Shown here: one piece after another, positions 18,345 through 27,920 of the stretch | Position numbering within the stretch: position 1 is the first letter of the stretch | How the letters are laid out: every line of letters starts with the position of its first letter | Assembly (NCBI RefSeq): GCF_002933395.1 | Contig: NZ_PKFN01000014.1 | Location: forward strand, 62,001-126,000 | Length of the DNA stretch: 64,000 nucleotides | Reading direction: 5' to 3' | Source: Yoonia maritima | Lineage (GTDB): Bacteria > Pseudomonadota > Alphaproteobacteria > Rhodobacterales > Rhodobacteraceae | Position numbers and translations under genes: made by a program | The notes under the pieces: generated by a model | The model's database searches: none | What the model was told of the DNA's origin: nothing | The model's input: only the letters and a program-made list of their open reading frames with translations

Positions 18345-20975
18345 ATGAGCACCAAGAAATCCACTGTCACGCCTATGATGGCGCAATATCTAGAAATCAA
18401 AGCAGAGCATCCCGATGCCCTGCTGTTTTACCGTATGGGTGATTTCTATGAAATGTTTTTTGATGACGCGGTCGCAGCCGCCGAAGCGTTAGACATCGCG
18501 CTGACCAAGCGTGGTAAACATGATGATGTTGATATTCCCATGTGCGGCGTACCCCACCACGCAGCCGAGGGCTATTTCCTGACGCTCATTCGCAAAGGGT
18601 TTCGTGTCGCAGTTTGCGAACAAATGGAAAGCCCTGCCGAGGCAAAAAAGCGTGGATACAAATCCGTGGTCAAACGCGAGGTCGTGCGCCTTGTGACACC
18701 CGGTACGCTGACCGAAGATTCACTGCTTGACGCCCGTCGCCACAACTTTCTTGCTGCATATGCCGTGATCCGTGATGAGGCCGCCCTTGCCTGGGTCGAT
18801 ATTTCCACTGGCGCGTTTCACGTGATGCCATGCAGTGGTGTAAATCTGGGTCCCGAACTTGCCCGCCTGACCCCACGCGAGGTGATCGTCGCAGACGGAT
18901 CAGAGGCAGATTGGGCTGGAATAGTGTCTGATAATGGCGCAACATTGACAACTTTGGGTGCTGCTGCCTTTGACAGCACTGCAGGTGAAAAGCGTCTGTG
19001 TGCACTATACAAAGTCGGATCCCTCGATGCCTTTGGCGGCTTTTCACGGGTCGAGGTTTCGGCAATGTCTGCCGTGGCCGAATACCTCGACATCACGCAA
19101 AAAGGTAACTTGCCCCTGCTACGCCCCCCCGTTCAGGAAGGCCAGTCAGCTGCGATGCAAATCGACGCGGCGACCCGCCGTTCGCTTGAACTGACCCACG
19201 CAATGAATGGCGGCAAGCAAGGATCACTTCTGCATTGCATTGACCGCACTATCACCGCTGGTGGTGCGCGCATGCTGGAACGGCGGCTATCGTCACCATC
19301 ATGCACCCTGCCCGTTATCCATGCGCGTCAGGATTGCGTTGAGCACTTGGTAAACAACACCCGACTGACCGAAGATATCCGTGATCAACTGCGTGGCGTT
19401 CATGACCTTGATCGCGCGCTTTCACGTCTGGCGCTGGACCGCGGCGGTCCACGCGATATGGCGGCCATTCGAAACACTCTTGGTCAAGCCCAAGCGCTTG
19501 CGGAATGTGTCACTGGTGATCTGCCATCCCTTTTGGCTAATGCAGCACAAGACCTAACCGGTCATGATGAACTGCTTTCGCTTCTCGATGATGCGCTGGT
19601 CGCGGAACCCCCACTGTTATCCCGCGATGGCGGATTTATCGCACCGGGCTATGACGAAGAACTGGATGAAGTACGCAAACTGCGCGACGAGGGCCGTTCA
19701 GTTATCGCAGCAATGCAAGCCGAGTTCATCGAACTGTCAGGTATTCCTTCGCTTAAGATTAAGCACAACAACGTACTGGGCTATTTCATCGAAACAACGG
19801 CCACCCACGCAGACAAGATGATGGCCGCACCATTGAATGAAACCTTCATTCACCGCCAGACGACCGCAAATCAGGTACGCTTTACGACCGTTGAACTGTC
19901 CGAAATCGAAACACGTATTCTAAACGCTGGCGGTCGAGCGCTGGAGATCGAAAAGAGGCTCTATTCCAGCTTAACTCAGTCAATTGTTGCGCTCTCTGGA
20001 CAACTAGGTGCATTGGCACGAGCGCTTGCAGAATTCGATTTATCGGCTTCTCTTGCACATTTATCTGTGGCTGAAAACTGGACCCGCCCGTTGGTGGACG
20101 ACAGTCGCGCGTTTGAAATAGCTGGTGGCCGTCACCCGGTGGTCGAGGCCGCACTGCAAAAATCTGGTGAACCTTTCATCGCGAACGACTGTGGCCTGAC
20201 CAAAGCCCCGATTTGGCTGCTGACGGGTCCGAACATGGCGGGTAAATCGACCTTCCTGCGCCAAAACGCGTTGCTGGCAATTTTAGCACAGATGGGCGGT
20301 TATGTTCCGGCTGCAAAGGCGCATATCGGCATCGTCAGCCAGATATTCAGCCGTGTCGGTGCATCTGACGATCTGGCCCGTGGCCGATCGACGTTTATGG
20401 TCGAAATGGTTGAAACCGCCGCGATCCTGAACCAAGCAGATGACCGTGCGCTGGTGATTTTAGATGAAATCGGACGCGGAACGGCGACCTACGATGGCCT
20501 TTCCATCGCTTGGGCAACCCTAGAGCACCTGCACGACGTAAACCGTTGTCGTGCCCTATTCGCCACGCACTACCATGAAATGTCGGCGCTATCGAACAAG
20601 CTTGATGGTGTGGAAAACGCCACGGTGACCGTCAAAGAATGGGAAGGCGACGTGATTTTCCTTCATGAGGTCAAACGCGGAACTGCCGACCGCAGCTATG
20701 GGGTGCAGGTCGCACGGCTTGCCGGCCTGCCGCCGGTCGTGGTCGAACGTGCCAAAGTCGTACTGGATGCGCTGGAAAAAGGCGAACGCGAGGGCGGGAA
20801 CGCACAAAAGGCCATTATCGACGATTTACCACTATTTTCTGCGACGCCTGCACCTAGCCCGCAAAAACCAAAAAGCTCCGAGGTCGAGACGCGGTTAAAA
20901 GACATCCTGCCGGATGAGCTTACCCCGAAAGAGGCGCTTGCGCTGATTTACGAACTACGTGATCTGATCCAATGA
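18345..20975 (+). CDS. mutS: DNA mismatch repair protein MutS
   Basis: An 876-residue mismatch-recognition ATPase. The N-terminal mismatch-binding domain shows the FYEMFFDDA motif (Phe-X-Glu wedge) near residues 33-41. The C-terminal ATPase has GPNMAGKSTFLRQ, the STFMVEM segment, and Walker B LDEIGRGTATYDG. Length and domain order are normal. It ends in an ATGA overlap with a DMT transporter gene. Confidence 0.97.
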   Translation: MSTKKSTVTPMMAQYLEIKAEHPDALLFYRMGDFYEMFFDDAVAAAEALDIALTKRGKHDDVDIPMCGVPHHAAEGYFLTLIRKGFRVAVCEQMESPAEAKKRGYKSVVKREVVRLVTPGTLTEDSLLDARRHNFLAAYAVIRDEAALAWVDISTGAFHVMPCSGVNLGPELARLTPREVIVADGSEADWAGIVSDNGATLTTLGAAAFDSTAGEKRLCALYKVGSLDAFGGFSRVEVSAMSAVAEYLDITQKGNLPLLRPPVQEGQSAAMQIDAATRRSLELTHAMNGGKQGSLLHCIDRTITAGGARMLERRLSSPSCTLPVIHARQDCVEHLVNNTRLTEDIRDQLRGVHDLDRALSRLALDRGGPRDMAAIRNTLGQAQALAECVTGDLPSLLANAAQDLTGHDELLSLLDDALVAEPPLLSRDGGFIAPGYDEELDEVRKLRDEGRSVIAAMQAEFIELSGIPSLKIKHNNVLGYFIETTATHADKMMAAPLNETFIHRQTTANQVRFTTVELSEIETRILNAGGRALEIEKRLYSSLTQSIVALSGQLGALARALAEFDLSASLAHLSVAENWTRPLVDDSRAFEIAGGRHPVVEAALQKSGEPFIANDCGLTKAPIWLLTGPNMAGKSTFLRQNALLAILAQMGGYVPAAKAHIGIVSQIFSRVGASDDLARGRSTFMVEMVETAAILNQADDRALVILDEIGRGTATYDGLSIAWATLEHLHDVNRCRALFATHYHEMSALSNKLDGVENATVTVKEWEGDVIFLHEVKRGTADRSYGVQVARLAGLPPVVVERAKVVLDALEKGEREGGNAQKAIIDDLPLFSATPAPSPQKPKSSEVETRLKDILPDELTPKEALALIYELRDLIQ

Positions 20976-21856
20976 TCAGCACCCGGTTTGTAAGCGTGGG
21001 CGCAGTTTTGCTTGCAGCCTGCCTTTGGGGAACCACCGGGACAGTTCAAACCCTATTGCCGGGCGACCGCGAACCAGTTGCAGTGGGTGCGTTGCGATTG
21101 GCCTTTGGTGCATTATTCCTGTTGGGCTTGGCAGTTGCAAATCGCGAAAGCCGCAAAGCGTTCCACTTACTGCCTCCCGCAGAGGTGGTCATCGCCGGAA
21201 TTGCGATTGGCGGTTACAATCTTTTATTTTTCTATGCGGTTTCTCTGTCCGGCGTTGGAATTGGGACAGCGCTTACCATTGGCAGCGCGCCACTGTGGGC
21301 CACCCTTTGGGAAATTTTTGTCGGGCGAAAGCTACCCGGAAAAATGCGCACCGCAGGACAATGCGTTTCAATCATCGGTGTCGGTATGTTGGGCCTCGTT
21401 GGCACAACTGCTGAAGGTTCTGTCTTTGGAATCATCCTCGCACTGGGTGCTGGCGCTTGCTATGCCTGCTATTCGCTCGCCACGAGCCGCATGACGCAAC
21501 GCGCACCGACAACCACTATTGCGGCTGCGACCTTTAGCATCGCCGCTGTTATTACGTTACCCGCTCTATTGTTCGTCCCTTTGGGCTGGCTAGCTGATCC
21601 AAGTGCCTGGGTTGGCGTGGTATTTTTAGGATTTGTCGCGACCGGGCTAGCATATGCGTTTTACACTTGGGGCTTAATGCATATCGCGGCATCTACCGCT
21701 GTTACCCTCGCGCTGGCCGAGCCAGTGACAGCATGGCTGCTTGCAACATTTTTCGTTGGGGAAACAGCAACAATGCAAAGCGTAATCGGCGCGGTTTTAG
21801 TGCTTTTGGGATTGATCATCGTGACCTGCATTCCCGTTGCTTCACGTGAAACATAG
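20972..21856 (+). CDS. DMT-superfamily (EamA) transporter
   Basis: A 294-residue inner-membrane protein with about ten hydrophobic segments in two EamA repeats; LAACLWGTTGTVQTLLP opens the first and GACYACYSLATSRM the second. Members export or import amino acids, nucleotides or other small metabolites; the substrate is unknown. Its start overlaps the mutS stop by four bases. Its last codons overlap a one-mismatch copy of the parS palindrome (21838-21853). Confidence 0.87.
   Translation: MISTRFVSVGAVLLAACLWGTTGTVQTLLPGDREPVAVGALRLAFGALFLLGLAVANRESRKAFHLLPPAEVVIAGIAIGGYNLLFFYAVSLSGVGIGTALTIGSAPLWATLWEIFVGRKLPGKMRTAGQCVSIIGVGMLGLVGTTAEGSVFGIILALGAGACYACYSLATSRMTQRAPTTTIAAATFSIAAVITLPALLFVPLGWLADPSAWVGVVFLGFVATGLAYAFYTWGLMHIAASTAVTLALAEPVTAWLLATFFVGETATMQSVIGAVLVLLGLIIVTCIPVASRET
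21838..21853. other. Degenerate parS-like palindrome
   Basis: TGCTTCACGTGAAACA differs by one base (position 3, C for T) from the 16-base palindrome found perfectly at 28486 and 30395. It lies over the last codons of the DMT transporter gene, 12 kb from the proposed origin. It may be a weaker ParB site or chance; ParB tolerates some mismatches in other species. Confidence 0.45.
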
Positions 21857-21986
21857 ATCACCAACTACTGCTCGATACCCATAATAGCTTGCAGATCGCT
21901 TAGCGTTCTAGATAATCCTTCTCTGGGCTAAGCGGGTTGGCGTAATCGTTGAAATATAGATCAGTCGGGTATGCCTGCACAGAAGA

Positions 21987-22015
21987 AAAAAGCAGGGCCA
22001 CCAGCCCTGCTTTTT
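21987..22015. terminator. Bidirectional Rho-independent terminator
   Basis: A perfect hairpin with GCAGGGC and GCCCTGC arms and a five-base CACCA loop, flanked by A5 on the left and T5 on the right, so the stem extends to 12 base pairs. It lies between the converging ends of the DMT transporter gene and grpE and would stop transcription from both sides. The 21857-21985 stretch holds nothing else I can name. Confidence 0.85.
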
Positions 22016-22025
22016 CATATTTATA

Positions 22026-22577
22026 TCATGCTGGCGTAGAAGAAACGCCGACTTGGGCAGCGCGCAGTAGACGATCATGAAGCATGAAACCCTCTGCAGC
22101 GACTTGAATGATTTCGCCTGCTTTGGTGCCGGGCACTGGGGCTTCAAACATCGCTTGGTGAACTTTCGGATCGAACTTGTCACCAACTTCGGGAACGATC
22201 GGGTCGATGCCGTGTTTCTTAAATACGCTGATCAATTCGCGCATCGTCAGTTCAACACCTTCAAGCAACGCAGCATTCGTTTCTTTATCAGATTCCTCTA
22301 CTGACTGAAGTGCGCGGCGCATGTTGTCGTAAACTGGCAGCATATCGCGGGCGAGTTTCGATCCACCGTAATTTTCGGCCTCGCGACGGTCACGGTCGGA
22401 CCGTTTGCGCATATTCTCCGCATCAGCCAAGGCGCGCATGAACTTGTCTTTCAGTTCATCCCGCTCTGCACGCAATGCTTCTATTTCTTCAAAACCAGCT
22501 TCTGCAGCGAAATCCATTTCATCGCCTTCAGCAGCGAGTTCATCAAGGCTTTGCAGTTGCTCTTCGTTGTCAGCCAT
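22026..22577 (-). CDS. grpE: Nucleotide exchange factor GrpE
   Basis: A 183-residue co-chaperone that releases ADP from DnaK. The acidic N-terminus (residues 1-30) is followed by a long coiled coil (EIEALRAERDELKDKFMRAL) and the beta domain with VGDKFDPKVHQAMFEAP, the family signature. It lies 12 bases after hrcA and ends at a strong terminator; dnaK and dnaJ are not in the window. Confidence 0.95.
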   Translation of the reverse strand: MADNEEQLQSLDELAAEGDEMDFAAEAGFEEIEALRAERDELKDKFMRALADAENMRKRSDRDRREAENYGGSKLARDMLPVYDNMRRALQSVEESDKETNAALLEGVELTMRELISVFKKHGIDPIVPEVGDKFDPKVHQAMFEAPVPGTKAGEIIQVAAEGFMLHDRLLRAAQVGVSSTPA

Positions 22578-22589
22578 CAGTTTCTTCCT

Positions 22590-23654
22590 TTAGGAGCGGT
22601 CGGCAATAAGTTTGCCCACCAGCTGTGCAGTGTAGTTCACGATTGGAACGATCCGCCCATAGTTTAGACGTGTCGGCCCGATGACGCCCACGGCGCCAAT
22701 TATCTTACGGTCGGCGTTCATATAAGGAGAAACGACCAGAGAGGAACCCGAAAGTGAGAACAATTTGTTCTCAGACCCAATAAAAATGCGTACACCATCG
22801 CCATCTTCGGCAAGATCAAGAAATTGTGCGATATCACGCTTGCGTTCAAGGTCATCAAACAGCGTGCGGATACGCGCAAGATCAATTTCATTTTCGCCAT
22901 CAGTCAGCAAATTTCCGCGGCCACGTACGATCAACCGTTCAGTAGATTCACCTTCGTTTTCCCAGAGCGCATAGCCATTCTCGACAAGATCAGCGGCAAG
23001 GCTGTCGATTTCTTGCCGGCGGGCTGCAATTTCACGCGATATGACTTTTCCAAGCTCCGACAGCGTGTGCCCTTCAGCAATTGCGTTCAGGAAATTCGCA
23101 GCCTCGCGCATTGAAGACGGTGTTTGTCCGGCGGGCGGCGTAAAGATACGGTTTTCGACATGACCATCAGCGAACACCAAAACAACAAGCGCCCGTTCCC
23201 GTGAAAGGCTAACGAAATCAATGTGTTTAATCGGTGCTTCATGTTTTGGCGTCAGAACAAGGCTCGCGCCTTGGGTCACGCCGGACAGAGCCTGCCCCAC
23301 CTGATCCAACACAGACGCAACATCCCTGTCATTATCACCAAGGGTACGATCAATGGTTTGGCGATCTTTGCCATCTAGATCACCGACCTCTAGCAGACCG
23401 TCGACAAACATGCGCAGCCCCAGTTGCGTTGGAATGCGCCCTGCACTGACATGGGGGCTATCGAGTAATCCAAGGTATTCGAGATCCTGCATCACGTTGC
23501 GGATCGTTGCGGCGCTCACCTGTTCCGAAAAGTCGCGCGTCAGTGTTCTGGACCCAACTGGCGAACCACTTTCTAGGTATCCTTCGACGACACGACGGAA
23601 CACTTCGCGCGAACGATCATTCATATCTGAAATATTGGGCGTCTGATCAGTCAT
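22590..23654 (-). CDS. hrcA: Heat-inducible transcription repressor HrcA
   Basis: A 354-residue repressor of heat-shock genes, which binds CIRCE operators in its GroE-dependent active form. The N-terminal winged helix is visible ([20 protein letters not shown], then [18 protein letters not shown]), followed by the GAF-like core. No CIRCE element is visible upstream of hrcA or grpE, so its targets must be elsewhere, probably groESL. It is the first gene of hrcA-grpE and diverges from rph. Confidence 0.95.
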   Translation of the reverse strand: MTDQTPNISDMNDRSREVFRRVVEGYLESGSPVGSRTLTRDFSEQVSAATIRNVMQDLEYLGLLDSPHVSAGRIPTQLGLRMFVDGLLEVGDLDGKDRQTIDRTLGDNDRDVASVLDQVGQALSGVTQGASLVLTPKHEAPIKHIDFVSLSRERALVVLVFADGHVENRIFTPPAGQTPSSMREAANFLNAIAEGHTLSELGKVISREIAARRQEIDSLAADLVENGYALWENEGESTERLIVRGRGNLLTDGENEIDLARIRTLFDDLERKRDIAQFLDLAEDGDGVRIFIGSENKLFSLSGSSLVVSPYMNADRKIIGAVGVIGPTRLNYGRIVPIVNYTAQLVGKLIADRS

Positions 23655-23678
23655 TTCACTCTCGGATAAAGGCTGGGC

Positions 23679-23707
23679 AATTAAAACGAAGTATGCCCGG
23701 GCGTCAA
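23679..23707 (-). promoter_or_regulatory. Possible sigma-70-type promoter for hrcA-grpE
   Basis: On the minus strand TTGACG, a 17-base spacer and TTAATT precede hrcA, whose ATG is 25 bases downstream of the -10 element. The -35 fits five of six consensus bases but the -10 only three of six, so this is a weak call. Confidence 0.3.
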
Positions 23708-23769
23708 TCGGGGTTGGATTTCATATGTTGGCAGCGTATCCCAACAGTACAAATAAAAGGAGTGACCCC

Positions 23770-24477
23770 ATGCGCCCATCCGGACGTCAAACAAACGAAA
23801 TGCGTGAAGTATCCATTGAAACCAATGTGACCATGCATGCCGAAGGGTCCTGCCTTATTAAGTGTGGGAACACCCACGTATTGTGCACAGCAACCGTTGA
23901 CGCACGCGTTCCGCCGTTTTTAAAGAATTCTGGCCTTGGCTGGGTCACTGCTGAATACGGCATGCTACCGCGCGCAACAAACACACGCATGCGCCGCGAA
24001 GCAAAGAACGGACAATCTGGTCGTACTCAGGAAATTCAGCGTCTAATCGGTAGGTCCCTGCGTGCGGGTGTCGATCGCGTTGCATTGGGCGAACGTCAGA
24101 TCGTCATCGACTGCGATGTTATCCAAGCCGACGGCGGTACACGTTGTGCGTCAATCACCGGTGGTTGGGTTGCGCTGAAATTGGCCGTTCAAAAGCTAAT
24201 GAAAGCTGGCGATGTCATTTCTGACCCGCTTGTCGATCCGGTCGCAGCGATTTCTTGCGGAATTTACGCAGGCCAAGAGGTTCTTGATCTGGACTACCCC
24301 GAAGATAGCGAAGCAGGCGTCGATGGCAACTTTGTCATGACTGCTGGTAAACTGGTCGAAGTACAGATGTCGGCCGAAGGATCGACATACTCGCGCGCGC
24401 AAATGAACGCTCTTTTGGATCTTGCGGAAAAAGGTGTATCAGAGCTGACAGCAATTCAATTGGCGGCGGTAAACTAA
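23770..24477 (+). CDS. rph: Ribonuclease PH
   Basis: A 235-residue phosphorolytic 3'-5' exoribonuclease that trims tRNA 3' ends. The start [19 protein letters not shown] is preceded by AAAAGGAGTGACCCC, a strong ribosome site. Family motifs [34 protein letters not shown] and [12 protein letters not shown] are all present, as is normal length. It shares one base with rdgB (TAATG), so the two are co-translated. Confidence 0.96.
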   Translation: MRPSGRQTNEMREVSIETNVTMHAEGSCLIKCGNTHVLCTATVDARVPPFLKNSGLGWVTAEYGMLPRATNTRMRREAKNGQSGRTQEIQRLIGRSLRAGVDRVALGERQIVIDCDVIQADGGTRCASITGGWVALKLAVQKLMKAGDVISDPLVDPVAAISCGIYAGQEVLDLDYPEDSEAGVDGNFVMTAGKLVEVQMSAEGSTYSRAQMNALLDLAEKGVSELTAIQLAAVN

Positions 24478-25085
24478 TGCGCAAATTTGATGGCAAAGAA
24501 CTGGTCATCGCGACCCACAACAAAGGGAAGCTCGCTGAAATGATGGCGCTTCTCTCGCCGTTTGGCGTGACTTTGACGTCAAACGATGACCACGGTCTGC
24601 CAGAGCCAGAAGAAACAGAAACTACCTTTGTTGGCAACGCGCGGATCAAAGCGCATGCCGCGGCTAAGGCAACAGGCCTTCCAGCGCTAGCCGATGACAG
24701 CGGCATTGAAATTGACGGGCTGAATGGCGCGCCTGGTGTATATACCGCTGATTGGGCGGAAACCCCCAACGGCCGCGATTTTAAAATGGCAATGGAGCGC
24801 AGTTGGGCCGAGTTAGAGTCTGTTTCTGCCCCATATCCACGTACTGCGCGGTTCTGTTGTACACTTGTTTTGGCGTGGCCAGACGGCCACGATGAGGTGT
24901 TCCCCGGTGTAATGCCGGGCCAAGTTGTTTGGCCCATGCGCGGCGAACAAGGCCACGGGTACGACCCAATTTTCCAACCGGACGGGTACGATATCACCTT
25001 TGGCGAAATGGATAGCAGCGAAAAGAATAAGATCAGCCACCGAGCTGATGCTTTCCAAAAACTCGTCGCAGGTTGCTTTGCCTGA
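24477..25085 (+). CDS. rdgB: XTP/dITP diphosphatase (Ham1/RdgB)
   Basis: A 202-residue house-cleaning pyrophosphatase that removes XTP, ITP and dITP from the nucleotide pool. Motifs seen: ATHNKGKLAEM (substrate loop), ADDSGIEIDGLNGAPGVY, and GEQGHGYDPIF. It sits between rph and hemW, overlapping each, a common alphaproteobacterial order. Confidence 0.94.
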   Translation: MRKFDGKELVIATHNKGKLAEMMALLSPFGVTLTSNDDHGLPEPEETETTFVGNARIKAHAAAKATGLPALADDSGIEIDGLNGAPGVYTADWAETPNGRDFKMAMERSWAELESVSAPYPRTARFCCTLVLAWPDGHDEVFPGVMPGQVVWPMRGEQGHGYDPIFQPDGYDITFGEMDSSEKNKISHRADAFQKLVAGCFA

Positions 25086-26235
25086 GGATTGGGAACACGG
25101 GGGTTTTGGGCTATATATCCACTGGCCGTTCTGCCAAGCCAAATGCCCCTATTGCGATTTCAACAGCCACGTCGTTTCCAAGATTGATCAAAAATCTTGG
25201 CAATCGGCGTACCTAAGCGAAATCGAACGCATCGGTGCGGAAACCCAAGGCCGCATCTTGCGTTCCGTGTTTTTTGGTGGCGGCACGCCCAGCATGATGG
25301 ACCCTGATTTGGTCGACGCGATCCTGACAAAGGTCCGCGCGACCTGGTCAATGGCCAACGATATTGAAATTACGCTCGAGGCGAACCCAACTTCAGTCGA
25401 GGCTGGACGCTTTGTCGGATACCGTCAGGCCGGCGTTAACCGTGTTTCGATGGGAATTCAGGCCCTAAATGACAAAGATTTGCGTGCCCTAGGTCGCCTT
25501 CACACCGCTCAGGAGGCTCTGACGGCCTTCAGCACGGCCAGAGAGACGTTCGATCGGGTCAGTTTTGACCTCATTTATGCTCGTCAGGGGCAAACTTTGT
25601 CAGATTGGCGTGACGAATTGAACCAGGCATTGGGTTTAGCGATTGATCACCTATCGCTATATCAACTTACAATTGAAGACGGCACTGCATTTGGCGACCG
25701 TTATGCCGCTGGAAAACTTCGCGGATTGCCGGACGATGATGTCGCTGCCGACATGTACGCCCTAACCCAAGATGTTTGCGGTGCTGCAAATTTCGCGGGC
25801 TACGAAGTCTCCAACCACGCACGTCCCGGCTGCGAAAGTATCCACAATAAGATCTATTGGAGCTATGGCGACTACGCAGGAATTGGTCCCGGTGCGCACG
25901 GTCGACTAACCTTAAACGGAAATCGTTTTGCGACCGAAGCACCATCAGCACCGATGAATTGGCTATCGCAGGTCAATCGAACGGGGAATGGGGATTCCGA
26001 ACGTACCGCCCTATCGGCTGAAGATCAGCAATCAGAAATGCTATTGATGGGTATGCGCTTACGCGAAGGCGTTGATCTAAAACGAATTTCTGCCGCAAGT
26101 ACTGATATATTTCATCGTAAAATAAAATATTTACGTGAACTAGGAATGGTCGATGTGGCTGAGGGCAGACTTCTGCTCACTCCAGAAGGCCGCCCCGTCC
26201 TTAACGCTGTATTACGCGAGCTATTGGGCGCTTAA
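25048..26235 (+). CDS. hemW: HemW-type radical SAM protein (heme chaperone, HemN-like)
   Basis: A 395-residue radical SAM protein. The cluster motif CQAKCPYCDF (CxxxCxxC) is near residue 31, preceded by LYIHWPF, with GGGTPSMM and VNRVSMGIQA following. HemW proteins are shorter than true HemN, lack the HemN N-terminal extension and are thought to carry heme; this one fits that group. The start MLSKNSSQVALPEDW at 25048 overlaps rdgB by 38 bases; a TTG at 25078 would reduce the overlap. It overlaps convergent parB by four bases. Confidence 0.88.
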   Translation: MLSKNSSQVALPEDWEHGGFGLYIHWPFCQAKCPYCDFNSHVVSKIDQKSWQSAYLSEIERIGAETQGRILRSVFFGGGTPSMMDPDLVDAILTKVRATWSMANDIEITLEANPTSVEAGRFVGYRQAGVNRVSMGIQALNDKDLRALGRLHTAQEALTAFSTARETFDRVSFDLIYARQGQTLSDWRDELNQALGLAIDHLSLYQLTIEDGTAFGDRYAAGKLRGLPDDDVAADMYALTQDVCGAANFAGYEVSNHARPGCESIHNKIYWSYGDYAGIGPGAHGRLTLNGNRFATEAPSAPMNWLSQVNRTGNGDSERTALSAEDQQSEMLLMGMRLREGVDLKRISAASTDIFHRKIKYLRELGMVDVAEGRLLLTPEGRPVLNAVLRELLGA

Positions 26236-27119
26236 CCGCCCGATAATGCACGTAAAAGATCATCCAACTCATCAAGAGATTTATAACCAATCGTCATCTT
26301 ACCACCGTCGTCACCTTCTTTATGATCAATCGTGACTTTCATCCGAAGGGTCGCTGTGAGTTCTTTTTCAATTTGGACTGTATCAGCGTCTTTCTGCGAC
26401 TTGCCTGACGACTTGGGCTTCGTCTTTAATGTCGGCCCCTGCTTGGCAAGCTTCTCAGTTTCTCGAACAGAAAGATTACGGTGAATAACTTCGCGGGCAA
26501 TTTCAACCGCGCGTTCATGACCAACTAATGCTCGCGCATGACCAGCAGAAATTTGACCTTGAACAAGGTAATCCAAAACCTCGTCAGGAAGGTTAAGCAA
26601 ACGCAAAAAGTTCGCGATATGGCTGCGGCTTTTGCCAAGCGCCGTCGCAAGCTGTTCCTGAGTATGACCAAAACGGTCCATCAGCTGACGATAACCTGCC
26701 GCTTCATCCACTGCGTTCAGGTCCGCACGTTGAATATTCTCAATAATCGCAACTTCGAGGACTTCTGTGTCGGTATATTCACGCAGAAGAACGGGAATTT
26801 CATGCAATTTGGCGATCTGGGCTGCTCGCCAGCGACGCTCGCCAGCGACGATTTCGTAGGTATCAGCATTTTTAGGAGACTTACGAACGATCAAAGGCTG
26901 AATAATGCCCTTTTCAGCGATCGAAGAAGCCAAATCATTAAGCGCATCTTCACCAAAAGTACGACGCGGTTGATCAGGGTTAGGAACGATATGCTCAACT
27001 GGAACCAGTAAATCAGGACGACGGGGCGTATCGACTGCAGCATCTTCTGGCGCAACGTCCGACATCAAAGCCGACAAACCACGACCCAAACCACGAGATT
27101 TCTTTGCGTTACTTGCCAT
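26232..27119 (-). CDS. parB: Chromosome partition protein ParB
   Basis: A 295-residue CTP-dependent DNA clamp that loads at parS and spreads. Residues 1-20 (SRGLGRGLSALM) are the ParA-contact tail. The nucleotide-binding motif GERRWRAAQ and ENIQRADLN lie in the N-domain, the helix-turn-helix is in GKSRSHIANFLRLLNLP, and a dimerisation domain ends the protein. Two perfect parS sites lie within 3.4 kb upstream. It follows parA with a three-base gap. Confidence 0.96.
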   Translation of the reverse strand: MASNAKKSRGLGRGLSALMSDVAPEDAAVDTPRRPDLLVPVEHIVPNPDQPRRTFGEDALNDLASSIAEKGIIQPLIVRKSPKNADTYEIVAGERRWRAAQIAKLHEIPVLLREYTDTEVLEVAIIENIQRADLNAVDEAAGYRQLMDRFGHTQEQLATALGKSRSHIANFLRLLNLPDEVLDYLVQGQISAGHARALVGHERAVEIAREVIHRNLSVRETEKLAKQGPTLKTKPKSSGKSQKDADTVQIEKELTATLRMKVTIDHKEGDDGGKMTIGYKSLDELDDLLRALSGG

Positions 27120-27122
27120 GCT

Positions 27123-27920
27123 CTAAGCCCTTTTTTTCTTAGCTTTATTAATGACTTCCTTGGCCAGCGCACGGTATGCGACGGCACCTTTTGACGCGCT
27201 ATCATATTCAATCACGGGAAGCGCAAACGATGGTGCCTCACTTAGACGCACATTACGCGGAATAACCGTTTTAAATACCATATCACCCATATTTTCACGG
27301 GCGTCATCTTCGACCTGAATTGATAGGTTGTTACGACGATCATACATCGTTAGGACGATTCCTTCGATGCGGAGATCGGGGTTTGCAGTTTGACGCACAT
27401 CCCGGACAGTCAAAATTAGTTGTGACAGTCCTTCTAATGCAAAAAATTCACTTTGAAGCGGCACTAGAATGGAATGTGCAGCCACCATCGCATTTACCGT
27501 CAATATATTGAGAGAAGGAGGGCAATCAATCAATATATAGTCGTATTTTCCTACGGCTTCGCTCGCCTCTTCTAACACATACCGAAGCAAAAAACTGCGC
27601 TTTTCGTTATCAATCAGCTCTAAATCCGCCGAACTTAGGTCTGTTGTAGCCGGAATGATGAACAGGTTTTTAACAGACGTGTTCAATGCCGCTTCGTCTA
27701 AGCTCGCGTCGCCAGATAGAAGGTCATATGTTGTGATATCACGCTGGTCTTGTTCTATACCTAGTCCCGTTGACGCGTTACCTTGCGGATCAAGATCGAT
27801 CAAAAGTACTTTTTTTCGCTGCTCGGCCAAAGCAGCACCTAGATTAATTGTCGTGGTCGTCTTTCCGACGCCGCCCTTCTGGTTCGCAATAGCGATAATT
27901 TTGCAGTCATTCGCTGACAC
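27123..27920 (-). CDS. parA: Chromosome partition ATPase ParA
   Basis: A 265-residue Walker-type ATPase that moves ParB-parS complexes. The deviant Walker A NQKGGVGKTTTTINLGAALA is at residues 13-32, with LLIDLDPQGNASTGLG and DCPPSLNILTVNA following. Its start overlaps rsmG by 14 bases, so the run mnmE-mnmG-rsmG-parA-parB is probably one transcript. Confidence 0.96.
   Translation of the reverse strand: MSANDCKIIAIANQKGGVGKTTTTINLGAALAEQRKKVLLIDLDPQGNASTGLGIEQDQRDITTYDLLSGDASLDEAALNTSVKNLFIIPATTDLSSADLELIDNEKRSFLLRYVLEEASEAVGKYDYILIDCPPSLNILTVNAMVAAHSILVPLQSEFFALEGLSQLILTVRDVRQTANPDLRIEGIVLTMYDRRNNLSIQVEDDARENMGDMVFKTVIPRNVRLSEAPSFALPVIEYDSASKGAVAYRALAKEVINKAKKKRA

Noticed and set aside
18812..18827. 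CGTTTCACGTGATGCC, parS-like stretch in mutS
   Set aside because: Four mismatches to the 16-base palindrome, and the right arm is broken.
24925..25047. Upstream extension of hemW to an ATG at 24925
   Set aside because: It would lie wholly inside rdgB and adds residues with no likeness to the HemW N-terminus.
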